DNA from: CAVQCA01 sp963763115
GTDB lineage: Bacteria > Pseudomonadota > Gammaproteobacteria > UBA9214
DNA: 64,000 bases
Direction of reading: 5' to 3'
NCBI GenBank assembly: GCA_963763115.1
Contig: CAVXNM010000030.1
Coordinates: 62,001-126,000, forward strand
Shown: piece after piece, positions 26,000-34,570 of the stretch
Numbering within the stretch: the stretch's first letter is position 1
How the letters are laid out: every line of letters begins with the position of its first letter
Made by a program: the position numbers and the translations under genes
Notes under the pieces: model-generated
Database searches by the model: none
Told to the model about the DNA's origin: nothing
The model's input: only the letters and a program-made list of their open reading frames with translations

Positions 26000-26953
26000 A
26001 TGACCGAGCTGACCGAAGACTCCCGCATCGAGCGCATGCTCGCCGACGGCAAGCTTACGGCCAAGGAGGCCGAGCGCCTGCGCGGCGCGCTGGCCGCCCA
26101 TGCCGAGCGCGATGCCTCGCTGCGGGCGGCGGGTGCGCCCCGCGAGCGCCGACGCCTGTGGATGCTGATTACCAGCCTGATGGTGTTCTTCCTGCTGGGC
26201 GCCGCCACAGTCTGGCTGCTGGGCGATGCCGGCACTGCGGCGCCTGTCGCAACAACCGAATCCACGACCTCCGCCGCGCCGGAGGGCCGATTGATCGATC
26301 TCTCGGGTTTGTCCGAGGAAAGGAGTATCACCATGAGCCGTTCCCTTCCCCTGTCTTTCGCTATCGTGACCGTGGGTGTGCTTGCCGTGCTCGCGGGTCT
26401 GCTGGTGTTCTTCTACAACGGTCTGATCGACGCACGCGAGCAGGTGAACGCAGGCTGGGCCCAGGTAGAGAACGCCTACCAGCGGCGCCTGGACTTGGTA
26501 CCGCTGCTAGTCGATGCGGTGCAGACCTACACCGAGCACGAGCGCGAGACCCTGACCACGCTCACCCAGGCGCGAGCCAATGCGATCCAGGTGAGCGGTG
26601 CGGTCGGCAGCGCCCCGCAGACGGTCGAGCAGCTCAAGGCCATCGAGGCCGCACAGGGCGAGGTCGAGTCGGCCCTGACACGACTGTTCGCGATCGTGGA
26701 GAACTATCCGGATCTCAAGGCGAGCCAGAACTTTCTGTCGCTGCAGGATCAGATCGAGGGCACGGAGAACCGTGTGGCCATGGAGCGGCGCTTTTACAAC
26801 GAGTTCTCGCGCCAGTACAACACCAGGCTGCAGACCTTCCCGGGCAACATCGTGGCCGACATGATGGGCTTTGAGGCGAAGCCTTACTTCGAGGCGAAGA
26901 AGAAGGCGTTGAAGGGGTTGGAGGATCCGTTTGGGAGGCACAACGGGAGCTGA
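26000..26953 (+). CDS. LemA-family protein with an in-frame N-terminal membrane module
   Basis: One open frame holds two modules. Residues 1-110 are a short helical start (SRIERMLADGKLTAKEAERL), one membrane helix (MLITSLMVFFLLGAATVWLL) and an Ala/Thr-rich linker. Residues 112-317 are a LemA protein: membrane helix, then DAREQVNAGWAQVENAYQRR, ENYPDLKASQNF and ENRVAMERRFYNE. A separate start for LemA is likely, because AGGAAAGGAG lies just upstream of the ATG at 26333, so two products may be made. LemA usually pairs with a TPM-domain protein, as here (27027). The unit is preceded by the DUF2089 gene two bases upstream. The LemA role is unknown (envelope-associated). Confidence 0.8.
   Translation: MTELTEDSRIERMLADGKLTAKEAERLRGALAAHAERDASLRAAGAPRERRRLWMLITSLMVFFLLGAATVWLLGDAGTAAPVATTESTTSAAPEGRLIDLSGLSEERSITMSRSLPLSFAIVTVGVLAVLAGLLVFFYNGLIDAREQVNAGWAQVENAYQRRLDLVPLLVDAVQTYTEHERETLTTLTQARANAIQVSGAVGSAPQTVEQLKAIEAAQGEVESALTRLFAIVENYPDLKASQNFLSLQDQIEGTENRVAMERRFYNEFSRQYNTRLQTFPGNIVADMMGFEAKPYFEAKKKALKGLEDPFGRHNGS
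26316..26335 (+). promoter_or_regulatory. Internal ribosome site for LemA
   Basis: GAGGAAAGGAG precedes ATG 26333 by eight bases. It lies inside the reading frame starting at 26000. The LemA domain begins right after this ATG, so internal initiation is plausible. Confidence 0.6.
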
Positions 26954-26979
26954 ACACCCTCACCCTGCGTCACCCCAAA

Positions 26980-27007
26980 CCCCTCTCCACCACTGGGTGG
27001 AGAGGGG
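26980..27007. repeat. Perfect 12-bp stem hairpin between lemA and the TPM gene
   Basis: CCCCTCTCCACC and its exact complement GGTGGAGAGGGG are separated by ACTG. It has no T-run and lies between two co-directional genes. It resembles REP-type intergenic hairpins and may stabilise the upstream transcript or lower readthrough. Confidence 0.7.
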
Positions 27008-27026
27008 AGCTTAAAAGACCAGGACT

Positions 27027-28691
27027 ATGCGAAAGATACTTGTCTTAGTGATTGTCTCGGTGGTCGTGGTGATCGGCGCGGCTGTGGCGTGGTCGTTCAT
27101 CCAGACTGACGACTACGGGCTGCCGGAAGATCTCGTTGCCTTCTCGCTGGAGTCGCGGCCGCAGTCGGATCGCTATCTGTTCGATTACGCAGGGGCGCTG
27201 GAGCATTATGAGGAGGGCGCACACCGGTATCTGGAGCACCTGGGCTCGCGCTTTCACATCGAGGCCCTGATCGTGAGTGTCCCTGCTCTGCCCGAGGGCC
27301 ACAGCCTCCAGACCCTGGCGGTGGATCTGGTCAATCACTGGCGCATTGGCGAACAGCAGGAGGGCCGCGGGCTGTTGCTGCTGCTGGTCGATGACACGAA
27401 GCAGGTTAAGCTCGAGGTAGGCTATGCACTCGAGGACGTGTTCACCGATGCCTTCAGCGGCTATGTGGAGGACCTGCAGCTCGGGCCCTACTACCGCGCG
27501 GGCGATATCGGCACGGGCTTGATCGCGGTGATGGAGATGCTCGAGGAGCGCGCGCAGATCAAGGACCAGGGTGATTACACCCCCGATACCATCGCTCGGG
27601 CCGATGCCGAGCTGCTGGCCGGCGGTGCCGGCGCCAAGCGCAATCTCAAGCGTTACGAGGACGATGCCGCGTCTGCCACCGCCTCGCGCCAGGGCCACGG
27701 GGCGCGCAGCCCCGAGGAGGCCTGGCAGATCATGCTCGCCAAGTGGGCCGGCGAGGGGGCAGATATCGACGTGGATGTCTACACCAAGATGACACACCTG
27801 GCCATGGGCGATGCGGACAAGCCCGACCCGCGCACCTTGAAGTGGCTGGAGCACTGGCGCGATGCCGACTACCAGGTGCTGCGCGAGGGCGACCACGCGG
27901 TGATCTGGTTCGGCGATATCGACGGCTGGGAGAACTCCCCTTTCCTGTTCTGCAACACGGGCGATGGCTGGAAGTTCGACATCGTCTGGCAGCGCCGCCT
28001 GGTGGTGATGGCCGAGAACCCCAAGTGGCAGGTGATGCAGGGCCCCTACCCTTACGTGAACCTGATGCATGAGGCCTGGCAGTCGACCGGCAAGGACCTG
28101 CCACTGGGGCCGGAGGATCTGTATCGCTGCAAGGACGATACGAAGATCGCCGCGCGCATGGCCGAGCTCGAGCAGGCGATGGAGAAAAATCCCCAGAATG
28201 CCGCGGCAGCCGTCGAGCTGCTGCGCTTGAGCGCAAACGCCAACCGGCGCCCGAACGTGGTGCACCCGCTGATTCGGCGCGCTAAGCAGCTCGCACCAGA
28301 GCGCCCCGAGCCCTGGAAATACTCGGCGCTGTATAACGTCACCGCCTTCTTCCAGTACCGCACCGCGCTCGTGGACATCGAGCGCTACATCGAGCTGCGC
28401 CCGGACGATACCTTCGGCCACGACATGAAGGGCTTCTTGTTATTCCGGCTGGGCAAGTACAAGAAGTCCATCGATGCGCTGGAGCACGCCGTCGAGCTCG
28501 ATCCTGACGACGGCTACGCCTACGCCATCATGGCCCGCGACTATACGATGCTCGATCGCAAGGCGACAGGCCTCAACAAGGAGCGCTACAAGGACAAGGC
28601 GCTCGAGATGCAGCGCAAGGCCGAGGGCGTGAGCGCGCCGAATGGGCAGCGGCTGGCGTGGTTGGACTGGTGGATGAAACGGCGGCTATGA
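27027..28691 (+). CDS. TPM-domain protein with TPR repeats
   Basis: The 554-residue protein has an N-terminal signal anchor (LVLVIVSVVVVIGAAVAWSF), then a TPM (YgcG-type) domain at about 50-190 (DYAGALEHYEEGAHRYLEHL, EGRGLLLLLVDDTKQVKLEV, GYALEDVFTD), a central unassigned region, and C-terminal tetratricopeptide repeats (RYIELRPDDTFGHDMKGFLL, ALEHAVELDPDDGYAYAIMA). LemA and TPM proteins are commonly encoded together, and the order here (DUF2089, LemA, TPM) makes a three-gene unit. The fusion of a TPM domain to TPR repeats is less usual. It probably faces the periplasm; function unknown. Confidence 0.8.
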   Translation: MRKILVLVIVSVVVVIGAAVAWSFIQTDDYGLPEDLVAFSLESRPQSDRYLFDYAGALEHYEEGAHRYLEHLGSRFHIEALIVSVPALPEGHSLQTLAVDLVNHWRIGEQQEGRGLLLLLVDDTKQVKLEVGYALEDVFTDAFSGYVEDLQLGPYYRAGDIGTGLIAVMEMLEERAQIKDQGDYTPDTIARADAELLAGGAGAKRNLKRYEDDAASATASRQGHGARSPEEAWQIMLAKWAGEGADIDVDVYTKMTHLAMGDADKPDPRTLKWLEHWRDADYQVLREGDHAVIWFGDIDGWENSPFLFCNTGDGWKFDIVWQRRLVVMAENPKWQVMQGPYPYVNLMHEAWQSTGKDLPLGPEDLYRCKDDTKIAARMAELEQAMEKNPQNAAAAVELLRLSANANRRPNVVHPLIRRAKQLAPERPEPWKYSALYNVTAFFQYRTALVDIERYIELRPDDTFGHDMKGFLLFRLGKYKKSIDALEHAVELDPDDGYAYAIMARDYTMLDRKATGLNKERYKDKALEMQRKAEGVSAPNGQRLAWLDWWMKRRL

Positions 28692-28707
28692 GCCGCACTT
28701 AAGACTC

Positions 28708-28886
28708 ACACTTAGCCGCTTGGGTATCAAGGCCACCAGCCGAACGATTACGTCTTGCGGCTCAAAAAAAGATCTTTCCGGCCCGGCCTACGCGCCAAAA
28801 CCCCGGATAGCCTGTAAGACGGCCCTGACCTCAGGGGACGGCGCTATGCAGATGGTTCGATATGCGTCCACGATGGGGAGCCAAAT
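28708..28886 (-). mobile_element. IS91-family remnant (D)
   Basis: It starts 16 bp after the TPM gene. The inner part (GCCGCTTGGGTATCAAGGCC on the plus strand) corresponds to the transposase segment before the RFHGVFAP motif, followed by the shared region and terminal repeat ending CCACGATGGGGAGCCAA. About 80 bp of the terminal half is nearly identical to copies E and F. Confidence 0.65.
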
Positions 28887-29087
28887 ATAACAATAACTTA
28901 TAGAAAAGTGCGACGAAATAACGGCTTGAGGGGGTAAAAAATCCAACCGATAATTCAGCCCTTCTACTACCCCGCCAGCACCATAAACTGCCCTTTCCTA
29001 CTACGCCTGCTGGTGGCAGCACAGGCGACGCGATCCCCCCATCCCCGCATCTGTTCGCCGCGCCTGCGATGGCTCAGGCGGTCAGCG

Positions 29088-29105
29088 CAGCCGACCGGTC
29101 GGCTG
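29088..29105. repeat. 18-bp perfect palindrome
   Basis: CAGCCGACCGGTCGGCTG reads the same on both strands. It lies in a gene-free stretch (28887-29312) that precedes, for the plus strand, a terminator-like hairpin. A dimeric operator or a recombination site is possible. Confidence 0.4.
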
Positions 29106-29215
29106 GTATGCAGGCCGGGAGGCTTCGCCTTTTCCTCCGGTAATATTTCTGTAATGTTATTGTTCTAATATATGGCCTGTAGCGCCAAAAACGGTGCTAT
29201 ATATCCCCCTTAATA

Positions 29216-29243
29216 CGGTGGCCTTCGGGTTGCCGTTTTTTTC
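29216..29243 (+). terminator. Rho-independent terminator, plus strand
   Basis: CGGTGGCC-TTCG-GGTTGCCG followed by a run of seven T. The stem has some G-T pairs but the tetraloop and T-run are typical. There is no annotated plus-strand gene just upstream, so a short RNA from about 29130-29215 (which has TATA-rich sequence) could end here. Confidence 0.5.
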
Positions 29244-29312
29244 TATGGCGTAACAGAAAACTCAGGCACATGGCCGGGGTCTGGTTTGCAAAGGCAGCCG
29301 ATCAGTTACCTT

Positions 29313-29579
29313 TTACCCATTAGGCTGCATCCTCCTTTCGGCCATCACCGAATCAAGATAGACGAATAGCGTTTGTTTCGCGGCTGCTGAATCTTCCGGC
29401 TTGCTCTTGTTAAACGCATCTCCCAAGGCACGCGCTTTCTCGTCATTTTTATGTAGCAGTTCTACAAGTAGTTCGATGCGATTTCTATCTTTCTCCGCCA
29501 TCGTTTGCAGTGACATGAGAAAGTCGGCTTGTTCCATGGTTAAGTCTTCGATTCTTGTCTTACTCGTTTTGGTATTCAT
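29313..29579 (-). CDS. Hypothetical helical protein, 88 aa
   Basis: A charged, mostly helical protein (TKTSKTRIEDLTMEQADFLM, NRIELLVELLHKNDEKARAL). Composition and codon use are protein-like, though the ribosome site is weak. It lies in the island-like region next to a terminator and a palindrome. Phage-type accessory gene by appearance, function unknown. Confidence 0.5.
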   Translation of the reverse strand: MNTKTSKTRIEDLTMEQADFLMSLQTMAEKDRNRIELLVELLHKNDEKARALGDAFNKSKPEDSAAAKQTLFVYLDSVMAERRMQPNG

Positions 29580-29779
29580 GGCATTGCCTATCTATGGGTG
29601 TTGGGAGGCACGGCAGTGGAATGTAGAATGCGCTTAGCCATCGCGTACCTCCTTAACAGGTTTGTGGTGGCTAGCTTGGCCGGGGTGTTGGCCGCACTCC
29701 GGTCAGGCGCTAATTACCCTACGCCACTCAATTGCCTTTGTAAATACGGGATAGTACAGAGTAGCGTTCTGCTACTAGC

Positions 29780-29808
29780 AAAAAAAGCGCCCAATCAATT
29801 AGGGCGCT
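29780..29808 (-). terminator. Rho-independent terminator, minus strand
   Basis: On the minus strand AGCGCCC-TAATTGATT-GGGCGCT is followed by seven T. It probably ends the minus-strand transcript that includes the integrase and the gene at 30133. Confidence 0.65.
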
Positions 29809-29825
29809 GGAGAGGAGTCAGAACT

Positions 29826-29855
29826 ATGAAAAAAACCACTTCCTACGGTTACTAA
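29826..29855 (+). CDS. Possible 9-aa peptide MKKTTSYGY
   Basis: A nine-codon frame starting ATGAAAAAAACC and ending TAA at 29853 follows GGAGAGGAG seven to ten bases upstream. It is read from the plus strand immediately right of the minus-strand terminator hairpin. Such short frames may be leader peptides or toxins, but no downstream target is evident. Confidence 0.2.
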   Translation: MKKTTSYGY

Positions 29856-30124
29856 ATTAAGCTATTCACAGCAGCCGGTGAATTGTCCTGAAGTACAATC
29901 CTTTTAACTTGCCGGTCACGCAGCCTGATGAACAATTGAGAGAGCCGCCGCCAGCGCTCGGGTTGCAATTCTTCGGCGGCAATCAGGCCGGCAGGATTTC
30001 CGATAGAATCGCCTCGACCATCACAACCCGGGTGCGGCGCATGAACATCAGAGAGAAACTGCTTATGTTGAAGCTTGTGAATGCGTGGGTGTTGTGGTCG
30101 AGGGCCGGCAGGACAGGCTGTCAT
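29852..30124 (-). CDS. Doubtful small minus-strand frame
   Basis: Ninety codons between the terminator at 29780 and the gene at 30133. The second half (AAEELQPERWRRLSQLFIRL) is protein-like, but there is no ribosome site and no family. Confidence 0.2.
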   Translation of the reverse strand: MTACPAGPRPQHPRIHKLQHKQFLSDVHAPHPGCDGRGDSIGNPAGLIAAEELQPERWRRLSQLFIRLRDRQVKRIVLQDNSPAAVNSLI

Positions 30125-30132
30125 TGCTCGGC

Positions 30133-30756
30133 TTAATTCGTGTGATTTGGGAGTGATTTACGCAGCCGATCATAACTGCCGGCAAGTGATGTCTGATCGG
30201 GCTGGCTGTCAATGTAGTCTTGCGTCAGTTGTGCCTTGTTCGGCTGGCGTATGCCTAGCGCCTGTTGCTGGCGGTAAATCTTCAACAGTGCGGCCTTGTG
30301 TTCTTTCAGGGGTTCGTTACTTCCACCTTTTGAAAGCCCATGGTAGGCATTCTTGTCTATCGCAAACTTCGCAAACTCTGGCAGCCATGCGTGCTTAACA
30401 GTCAATCCCAAGGCAATTGCAGCAAGCGCGCATTCGTCATTATTGCCGCGCAGCCTGAAAACGTTTGACGCCTGCGTCATCACTCGATAAGCATCCCGCG
30501 CTTTTTCCTCCTTGATAACTATTTCATCGAAGGAAAATAGTCCGCCTAGTATTGGTATGTGAAATCCATGGTCCCAGTCATAGCCATGCTCTTGTAGAAT
30601 CTTGCTTGCATGCTCATAAAATTCATTAAGCAAGCTCAATAGCTGTTGTTGTGTTTCATATGGCTGGCCAAGTCTCTCGGCTTCGTCTTTTGAGATTGTT
30701 TTTCTTGCCCACTTGAAAAACTCGTCTGCATAGTTTTTTCCCGACGCCTTTTTCAT
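30133..30756 (-). CDS. Hypothetical protein downstream of integrase, 207 aa
   Basis: The ATG at 30756 overlaps the integrase stop in the form ATGA, and GGAGG lies upstream, so translation is coupled. The product is soluble (NYADEFFKWARKTISKDEAE, then HGFHIPILGGLFSFDEIVI), with no recognised catalytic motif. A role in mobile-element maintenance or excision is possible from position only. Confidence 0.6.
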   Translation of the reverse strand: MKKASGKNYADEFFKWARKTISKDEAERLGQPYETQQQLLSLLNEFYEHASKILQEHGYDWDHGFHIPILGGLFSFDEIVIKEEKARDAYRVMTQASNVFRLRGNNDECALAAIALGLTVKHAWLPEFAKFAIDKNAYHGLSKGGSNEPLKEHKAALLKIYRQQQALGIRQPNKAQLTQDYIDSQPDQTSLAGSYDRLRKSLPNHTN

Positions 30757-31940
30757 GCTCGCGCCTCCCGGGTAATCGCCTGCAACTTCCTGCCCCACTT
30801 GTTAAGCGCCTGCTGTTTTTCTTTGTCATAGCCGTGCCGGTCATACACGGAGGAAATATCGCTGTCGGTCTGGTTCAGGATTTTTTTGATTACCTGCCGA
30901 TCAATGCCAAGCCCGGCGCATAAGCTTGCCGCAGACCTGCGCAGGTCGTGCGGTGTCCAGCGGTCAATCCCGGAGGCATAACGGTTGTTTCTTACTGCCC
31001 GGTCTACGGCGGTTTCGGTCATCACCTCGCCACCCCGGGGTGATGGAAACAGCAAGGTAGAATCCGGGTGTAACCTAAACGCCTGCTTAACCAGTCCCGC
31101 GGCCAGTGGTGACGACGGCACCCAGTGTGACTGTCCGTTATTTGCGTGTTCGCACGGTATCGTCCACCAGTTATTTACGAGGTCAAATTCGCCCTTGCGC
31201 TGTCCGGTAACCAGCATCAGCCGCAATAGCAGTTTGATTTCCTCGGCCATTGCGGCCTTGTCCAGCCTGGCCCATAACGCGCGTATTTCATCGTGTGACA
31301 GTACCCGGTCGCGGGATCTTTCCACCCCTCCAGGCCGGTCAATGTTCGTGGCTGGATTGTTTTCCAGCAGGTCGTGCCGGATGCACCAGTTAAACAGCTT
31401 GCGTAGTACCGCGTACGCAAGGTTCGCGGCTCTGTGGCCACGTACGGCGATACCCTCAAGGACTGATACCACATCACGCCGGCGTATATCCTGCAACTTG
31501 TGATCACGCCAAACAGGGATAAATTCGCGCTCGACGATCTCCCGGTACTTTCGGCCGGAATCGGCCAGCGTGTAGGCGTGGCGCAACAGGAACAGTTCGG
31601 CGCCCATTTCAAAGTTCGGCGCGCTTTTCAGGTCGCGCTGTTGTTGCAGCGGGTCGATGTTATCCAGCAGCATGGCCAGCTTGCGCTGTGCTTCCTCGTC
31701 GGCATCCTTCAGGGATAATCCGGCCGGCCCGGTGCGGCTGGCATAAGGACCGACGGACAACAGGGTCTGGCTCTTGCCGTTGGCGTAATAGCTGGCCCAC
31801 CATGTTTTTGTCCCGGTGCCGTAAACTTTCAGCACCAGCGCCTGCCCTTTCGCCAGCCGGCTGTAATCGTAGAAGTCCTCGCGCTTCTTTGAGGTGGTGA
31901 CGGAATCGCACCATTTCGCGGTGAATTTCTTGCTCGACAT
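30753..31940 (-). CDS. Tyrosine integrase
   Basis: A 395-residue site-specific recombinase of the phage-integrase type. The N-terminus has the arm-binding start (KFTAKWCDSV, then YTGTGTKTWWASY-like strands) and a SAM-like core domain, and the catalytic domain has Arg248 (TGQRKGE), His331/Arg334 (HDLRRS) and the nucleophile Tyr366 (SSVYDRHGY). The second His, usual between Arg and Tyr, is replaced by Gln in LNQTDSD. Its 5' end points at the tRNA-Asn fragment 220 bp away, as expected for an integrase beside its attachment site. It is complete and could be active. Confidence 0.85.
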   Translation of the reverse strand: MSSKKFTAKWCDSVTTSKKREDFYDYSRLAKGQALVLKVYGTGTKTWWASYYANGKSQTLLSVGPYASRTGPAGLSLKDADEEAQRKLAMLLDNIDPLQQQRDLKSAPNFEMGAELFLLRHAYTLADSGRKYREIVEREFIPVWRDHKLQDIRRRDVVSVLEGIAVRGHRAANLAYAVLRKLFNWCIRHDLLENNPATNIDRPGGVERSRDRVLSHDEIRALWARLDKAAMAEEIKLLLRLMLVTGQRKGEFDLVNNWWTIPCEHANNGQSHWVPSSPLAAGLVKQAFRLHPDSTLLFPSPRGGEVMTETAVDRAVRNNRYASGIDRWTPHDLRRSAASLCAGLGIDRQVIKKILNQTDSDISSVYDRHGYDKEKQQALNKWGRKLQAITREARA

Positions 31941-32160
31941 GGATAGTGATCTCCCATCACCCGGTTAACGGGCGTCATTGAGGGGGTAAACGAGGGTGGG
32001 GGTAAACATGCCGAAACTATATGAAACGTTTCACTTGAATTCAAATGTTTCCGTGTTGTCTTTTATTGTGTCTTTTCTATTGTCTATCAGACGTTTATTT
32101 CATCCCCACTTATGCTGCAACTCGTAGATTGAAAACGGTAAAAAATGACTAAGCAGTTAA

Positions 32161-32205
32161 CTGTTAATCACTAGGTCAGCGGTTCGAGCCCGTCACGAGA
32201 AGCCA
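32161..32205 (+). repeat. tRNA-Asn 3'-half fragment (att-like), right copy
   Basis: Starts CTGTTAATCACT, T-arm GGTTCGAGCCC, acceptor end AGCCA. It agrees with the copy at 18322-18366 at 39 of 45 positions, including runs of 12 and 16 bases. It is adjacent to the complete integrase, so it is a probable att site of the element reaching leftwards from here. Confidence 0.6.
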
Positions 32206-32378
32206 GATAAAACAATAATTTAATAAGCATCCAGCCGCTTCAAAATGCCTTCAGGGTGGTAAACAAGGTGGTAACTATTTATCTGTCGCAGCCATAATCA
32301 AGACGAAACCGTTTTCCCGGTAGATGTCTCGAATGCAAACTCAGACCTTCAGATAGCGTCTTGTAAGGTGATATGGCT

Positions 32379-32807
32379 TCATCTAATTCGATAACCTGAA
32401 TGACTGGCAACACAAGCAGATGAAACCTCGGAAAGCGCATTGTATGCTGGCAATACTTCTTCCTCTTGTGCTTTTAGAGCAAAACGACTCGCCGCCTTGT
32501 GCATTGCGGTACCAGCTTGGCGCATTCCTTCGGGCATAAACTTAGCCAACTGACTAGCCCCGTGAGACTCCAGTGAGCTCATGCCTAAGCGATATTCTGC
32601 TATCTCCGCAGCTTCTTCAAAATTACCATTTGCCATTTTTATTAATATTTCATTTATAGCAACCAGATGGTCGCGCATATTTGACATCATGTGTTGTCGC
32701 ATAATTTCTGGCAACTGAACTAAACTTCTTACATCATCATCTGCCATTAAGACGCTGTATGAACATGCCAGGAGTATCGGAATTGCGATAGACAGATGTT
32801 TTTTCAA
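32379..32807 (-). CDS. Cytochrome c'-like periplasmic protein lacking one heme cysteine
   Basis: A 142-residue exported protein: an N-terminal signal peptide (HLSIAIPILLACSYSVLMAD), then helices with MRQHMMSNMRDHLVAINEIL and NGNFEEAAEIAEYRLGMSSL, the pattern of four-helix cytochrome c' relatives, ending in a SSACVASHSGYRIR segment. Relatives end in CVACH, the CxxCH heme c attachment site; here the second Cys is Ser (codon AGT, one base from TGT). So heme attachment is probably lost or changed. The closest operon is none: it lies alone. Confidence 0.65.
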   Translation of the reverse strand: MKKHLSIAIPILLACSYSVLMADDDVRSLVQLPEIMRQHMMSNMRDHLVAINEILIKMANGNFEEAAEIAEYRLGMSSLESHGASQLAKFMPEGMRQAGTAMHKAASRFALKAQEEEVLPAYNALSEVSSACVASHSGYRIR

Positions 32808-33197
32808 GTTTCGTATCCTTATGAATGTGTACTTCGGTGCGTCCTCTGGAACGGTTTATTGGGCGCCGCCGACGCCATACGCTAAAACTTTGGGTGTGCA
32901 GGTTCGCACATATTGGCGCCTCTGATTTAAATATTAAGTCACTCACACAGCTATCAGAGGTGCAAGCAGTACGGCTAACACCATAGCCAGTCTGATGTGG
33001 TCATATCGCTTTATCTTTGTTCCTCTGTCCGATGCTGTCGGTAAACTTCGATAAACTCTTCTTCGGAGGCGACCCTCTGCCACGGAAAGAGTTATTTTAC
33101 GAACCCCTCGAGACCGTACCGGGTGAATTGCACTACAGTATATGAATCCAAAGACAAGGGTGGTAGTAAATAAGATGTCTATACTTGCTGAATATGT
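32808..33197. other. Intergenic region, divergent from the cytochrome c'-like gene
   Basis: The sequence between the minus-strand gene at 32379 and the plus-strand gene at 33198 is AT-rich and should hold both promoters. No gene or hairpin stands out. Confidence 0.3.
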
Positions 33198-34550
33198 GTG
33201 GACTTAATAAACTCAATGGTTGAAATGACTTTTCTCCAGAATTCCTTCATCCGCTGTATTGAGCGAATGGTGAATATCGAACCACAGGAAGGCTGGGCCT
33301 TGTTCTGGTCGTTCAGTTATTTTTTCACACTATTGTGCTGTTATTACATCATTCGCCCCCTGCGTGATGAGATGGGCGTTGTCGGTGGCGTGGAAAATCT
33401 GCAATGGCTGTTCACCGGGACGTTTCTTATTATGCTGGCGATCGTACCGGTATTCGGTTGGGTCACTTCGCGTTATCGCCGCGGCCAGTTTCTTCCTGCC
33501 ATCTATGAGTTCTTTATTCTTAATCTGTTTTGTTTTTATCTATTGTTCCAATCCGATCTTGCTCACGTTCATATTGCCAGAATGTTTTTTATCTGGACCA
33601 GTGTCTTTAATCTGTTTGTGGTATCCGTGTTCTGGAGTTTTATGACCGATTTATATAACGATGCCCAAGCTAAACGTCTGTTCGGTTTTATTGCTGCGGG
33701 TGGTACTGCAGGCGCACTAACTGGTCCGGCGTTAACAACATTGCTGGCGATTCCCCTGGGGCCAACCAATCTGTTACTGGTGTCCGCAGCATTTTTGGGC
33801 TGGGCGGTGTTGTCAATTCAACGTCTGATTCACTGGAATGCGATCACGTTAAATAATAATAAAGCCCAGCAGGAAAAGGCAACAGAAAACACGATGAACG
33901 CGCCCCTCGGTGGTGGCGTGCTAGCTGGCATTCGATTGGTGGTGCACTCACCCTATCTGCTCGGCATTGCAGTATTGATGATGTTATTTACTACCCTTTC
34001 CACATTTCTGTATTTTCAACAGGCGCAAATTGTGCGTGATAGCTTTGCCAGTAGCGCAGAACGCACCACGGTGTTTGCTGCGATCGATCTGGCGGTCAAT
34101 GGTCTGACGATTAGTATTCAGGTTTTCCTGACGAGTCGGATGGTCAGGATTCTTGGGCTGGCCTGGACCCTGGCACTGGTACCGATAATTTTATGCGTCG
34201 GGTTTTTAGCCCTAGCCTTTGCACCAGTGCTGTTAGTCCTGGTGGTCGTACAGGTGATTCGACGCGCCGGCAACTACGCTATTATGCGGCCAGCGCGTGA
34301 AATGCTTTACGTGGTACTGGACAGGGAGTCGAAATACAAGGCCAAGAATTTTAACGATACCGTGGTGTATCGTGGCGGTGATGCTGTGGCGGGCTGGATT
34401 TATGCCATCTTACGCGTACTGGGTTTGAGTCTGTCGCATCTTGCGCTGATCGCCGTACCGTTGGCAGCGATCTGGGCCGTCGTAGCCTACCGCCTGGGCA
34501 AACAACAGACTCGTCTTGCAGCCGGGTCTGAGGTAATGAAACAGAAGTAG
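33198..34550 (+). CDS. MFS-type membrane protein, nucleotide-transporter-like
   Basis: About 450 residues with 11-12 predicted membrane helices. It resembles the Npt1/Npt2 (NTP/NDP exchanger-like) family found in many free-living bacteria: ALFWSFSYFFTLLCCYYIIRPLRDEMGV near the start, WLFTGTFLIMLAIVPVFGW, GFIAAGGTAGALTGPAL, and PAREMLYVVLDRESKYKAKN towards the end. True ATP/ADP exchange is established only in obligate intracellular bacteria, so the substrate here is unknown. GTG 33198 is the upstream start; ATG 33216 is an alternative. It is 20 bp before the aldo/keto reductase gene. GC content is lower than in the neighbours, suggesting transfer. Confidence 0.7.
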   Translation: MDLINSMVEMTFLQNSFIRCIERMVNIEPQEGWALFWSFSYFFTLLCCYYIIRPLRDEMGVVGGVENLQWLFTGTFLIMLAIVPVFGWVTSRYRRGQFLPAIYEFFILNLFCFYLLFQSDLAHVHIARMFFIWTSVFNLFVVSVFWSFMTDLYNDAQAKRLFGFIAAGGTAGALTGPALTTLLAIPLGPTNLLLVSAAFLGWAVLSIQRLIHWNAITLNNNKAQQEKATENTMNAPLGGGVLAGIRLVVHSPYLLGIAVLMMLFTTLSTFLYFQQAQIVRDSFASSAERTTVFAAIDLAVNGLTISIQVFLTSRMVRILGLAWTLALVPIILCVGFLALAFAPVLLVLVVVQVIRRAGNYAIMRPAREMLYVVLDRESKYKAKNFNDTVVYRGGDAVAGWIYAILRVLGLSLSHLALIAVPLAAIWAVVAYRLGKQQTRLAAGSEVMKQK

Positions 34551-34570
34551 CGGTTAAATAGGAGGACAAT

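Noticed and set aside
32161..32205. Functional tRNA-Asn.
   Set aside because: Only the anticodon-to-acceptor half is present; upstream bases do not form a D-arm or 5' acceptor strand.
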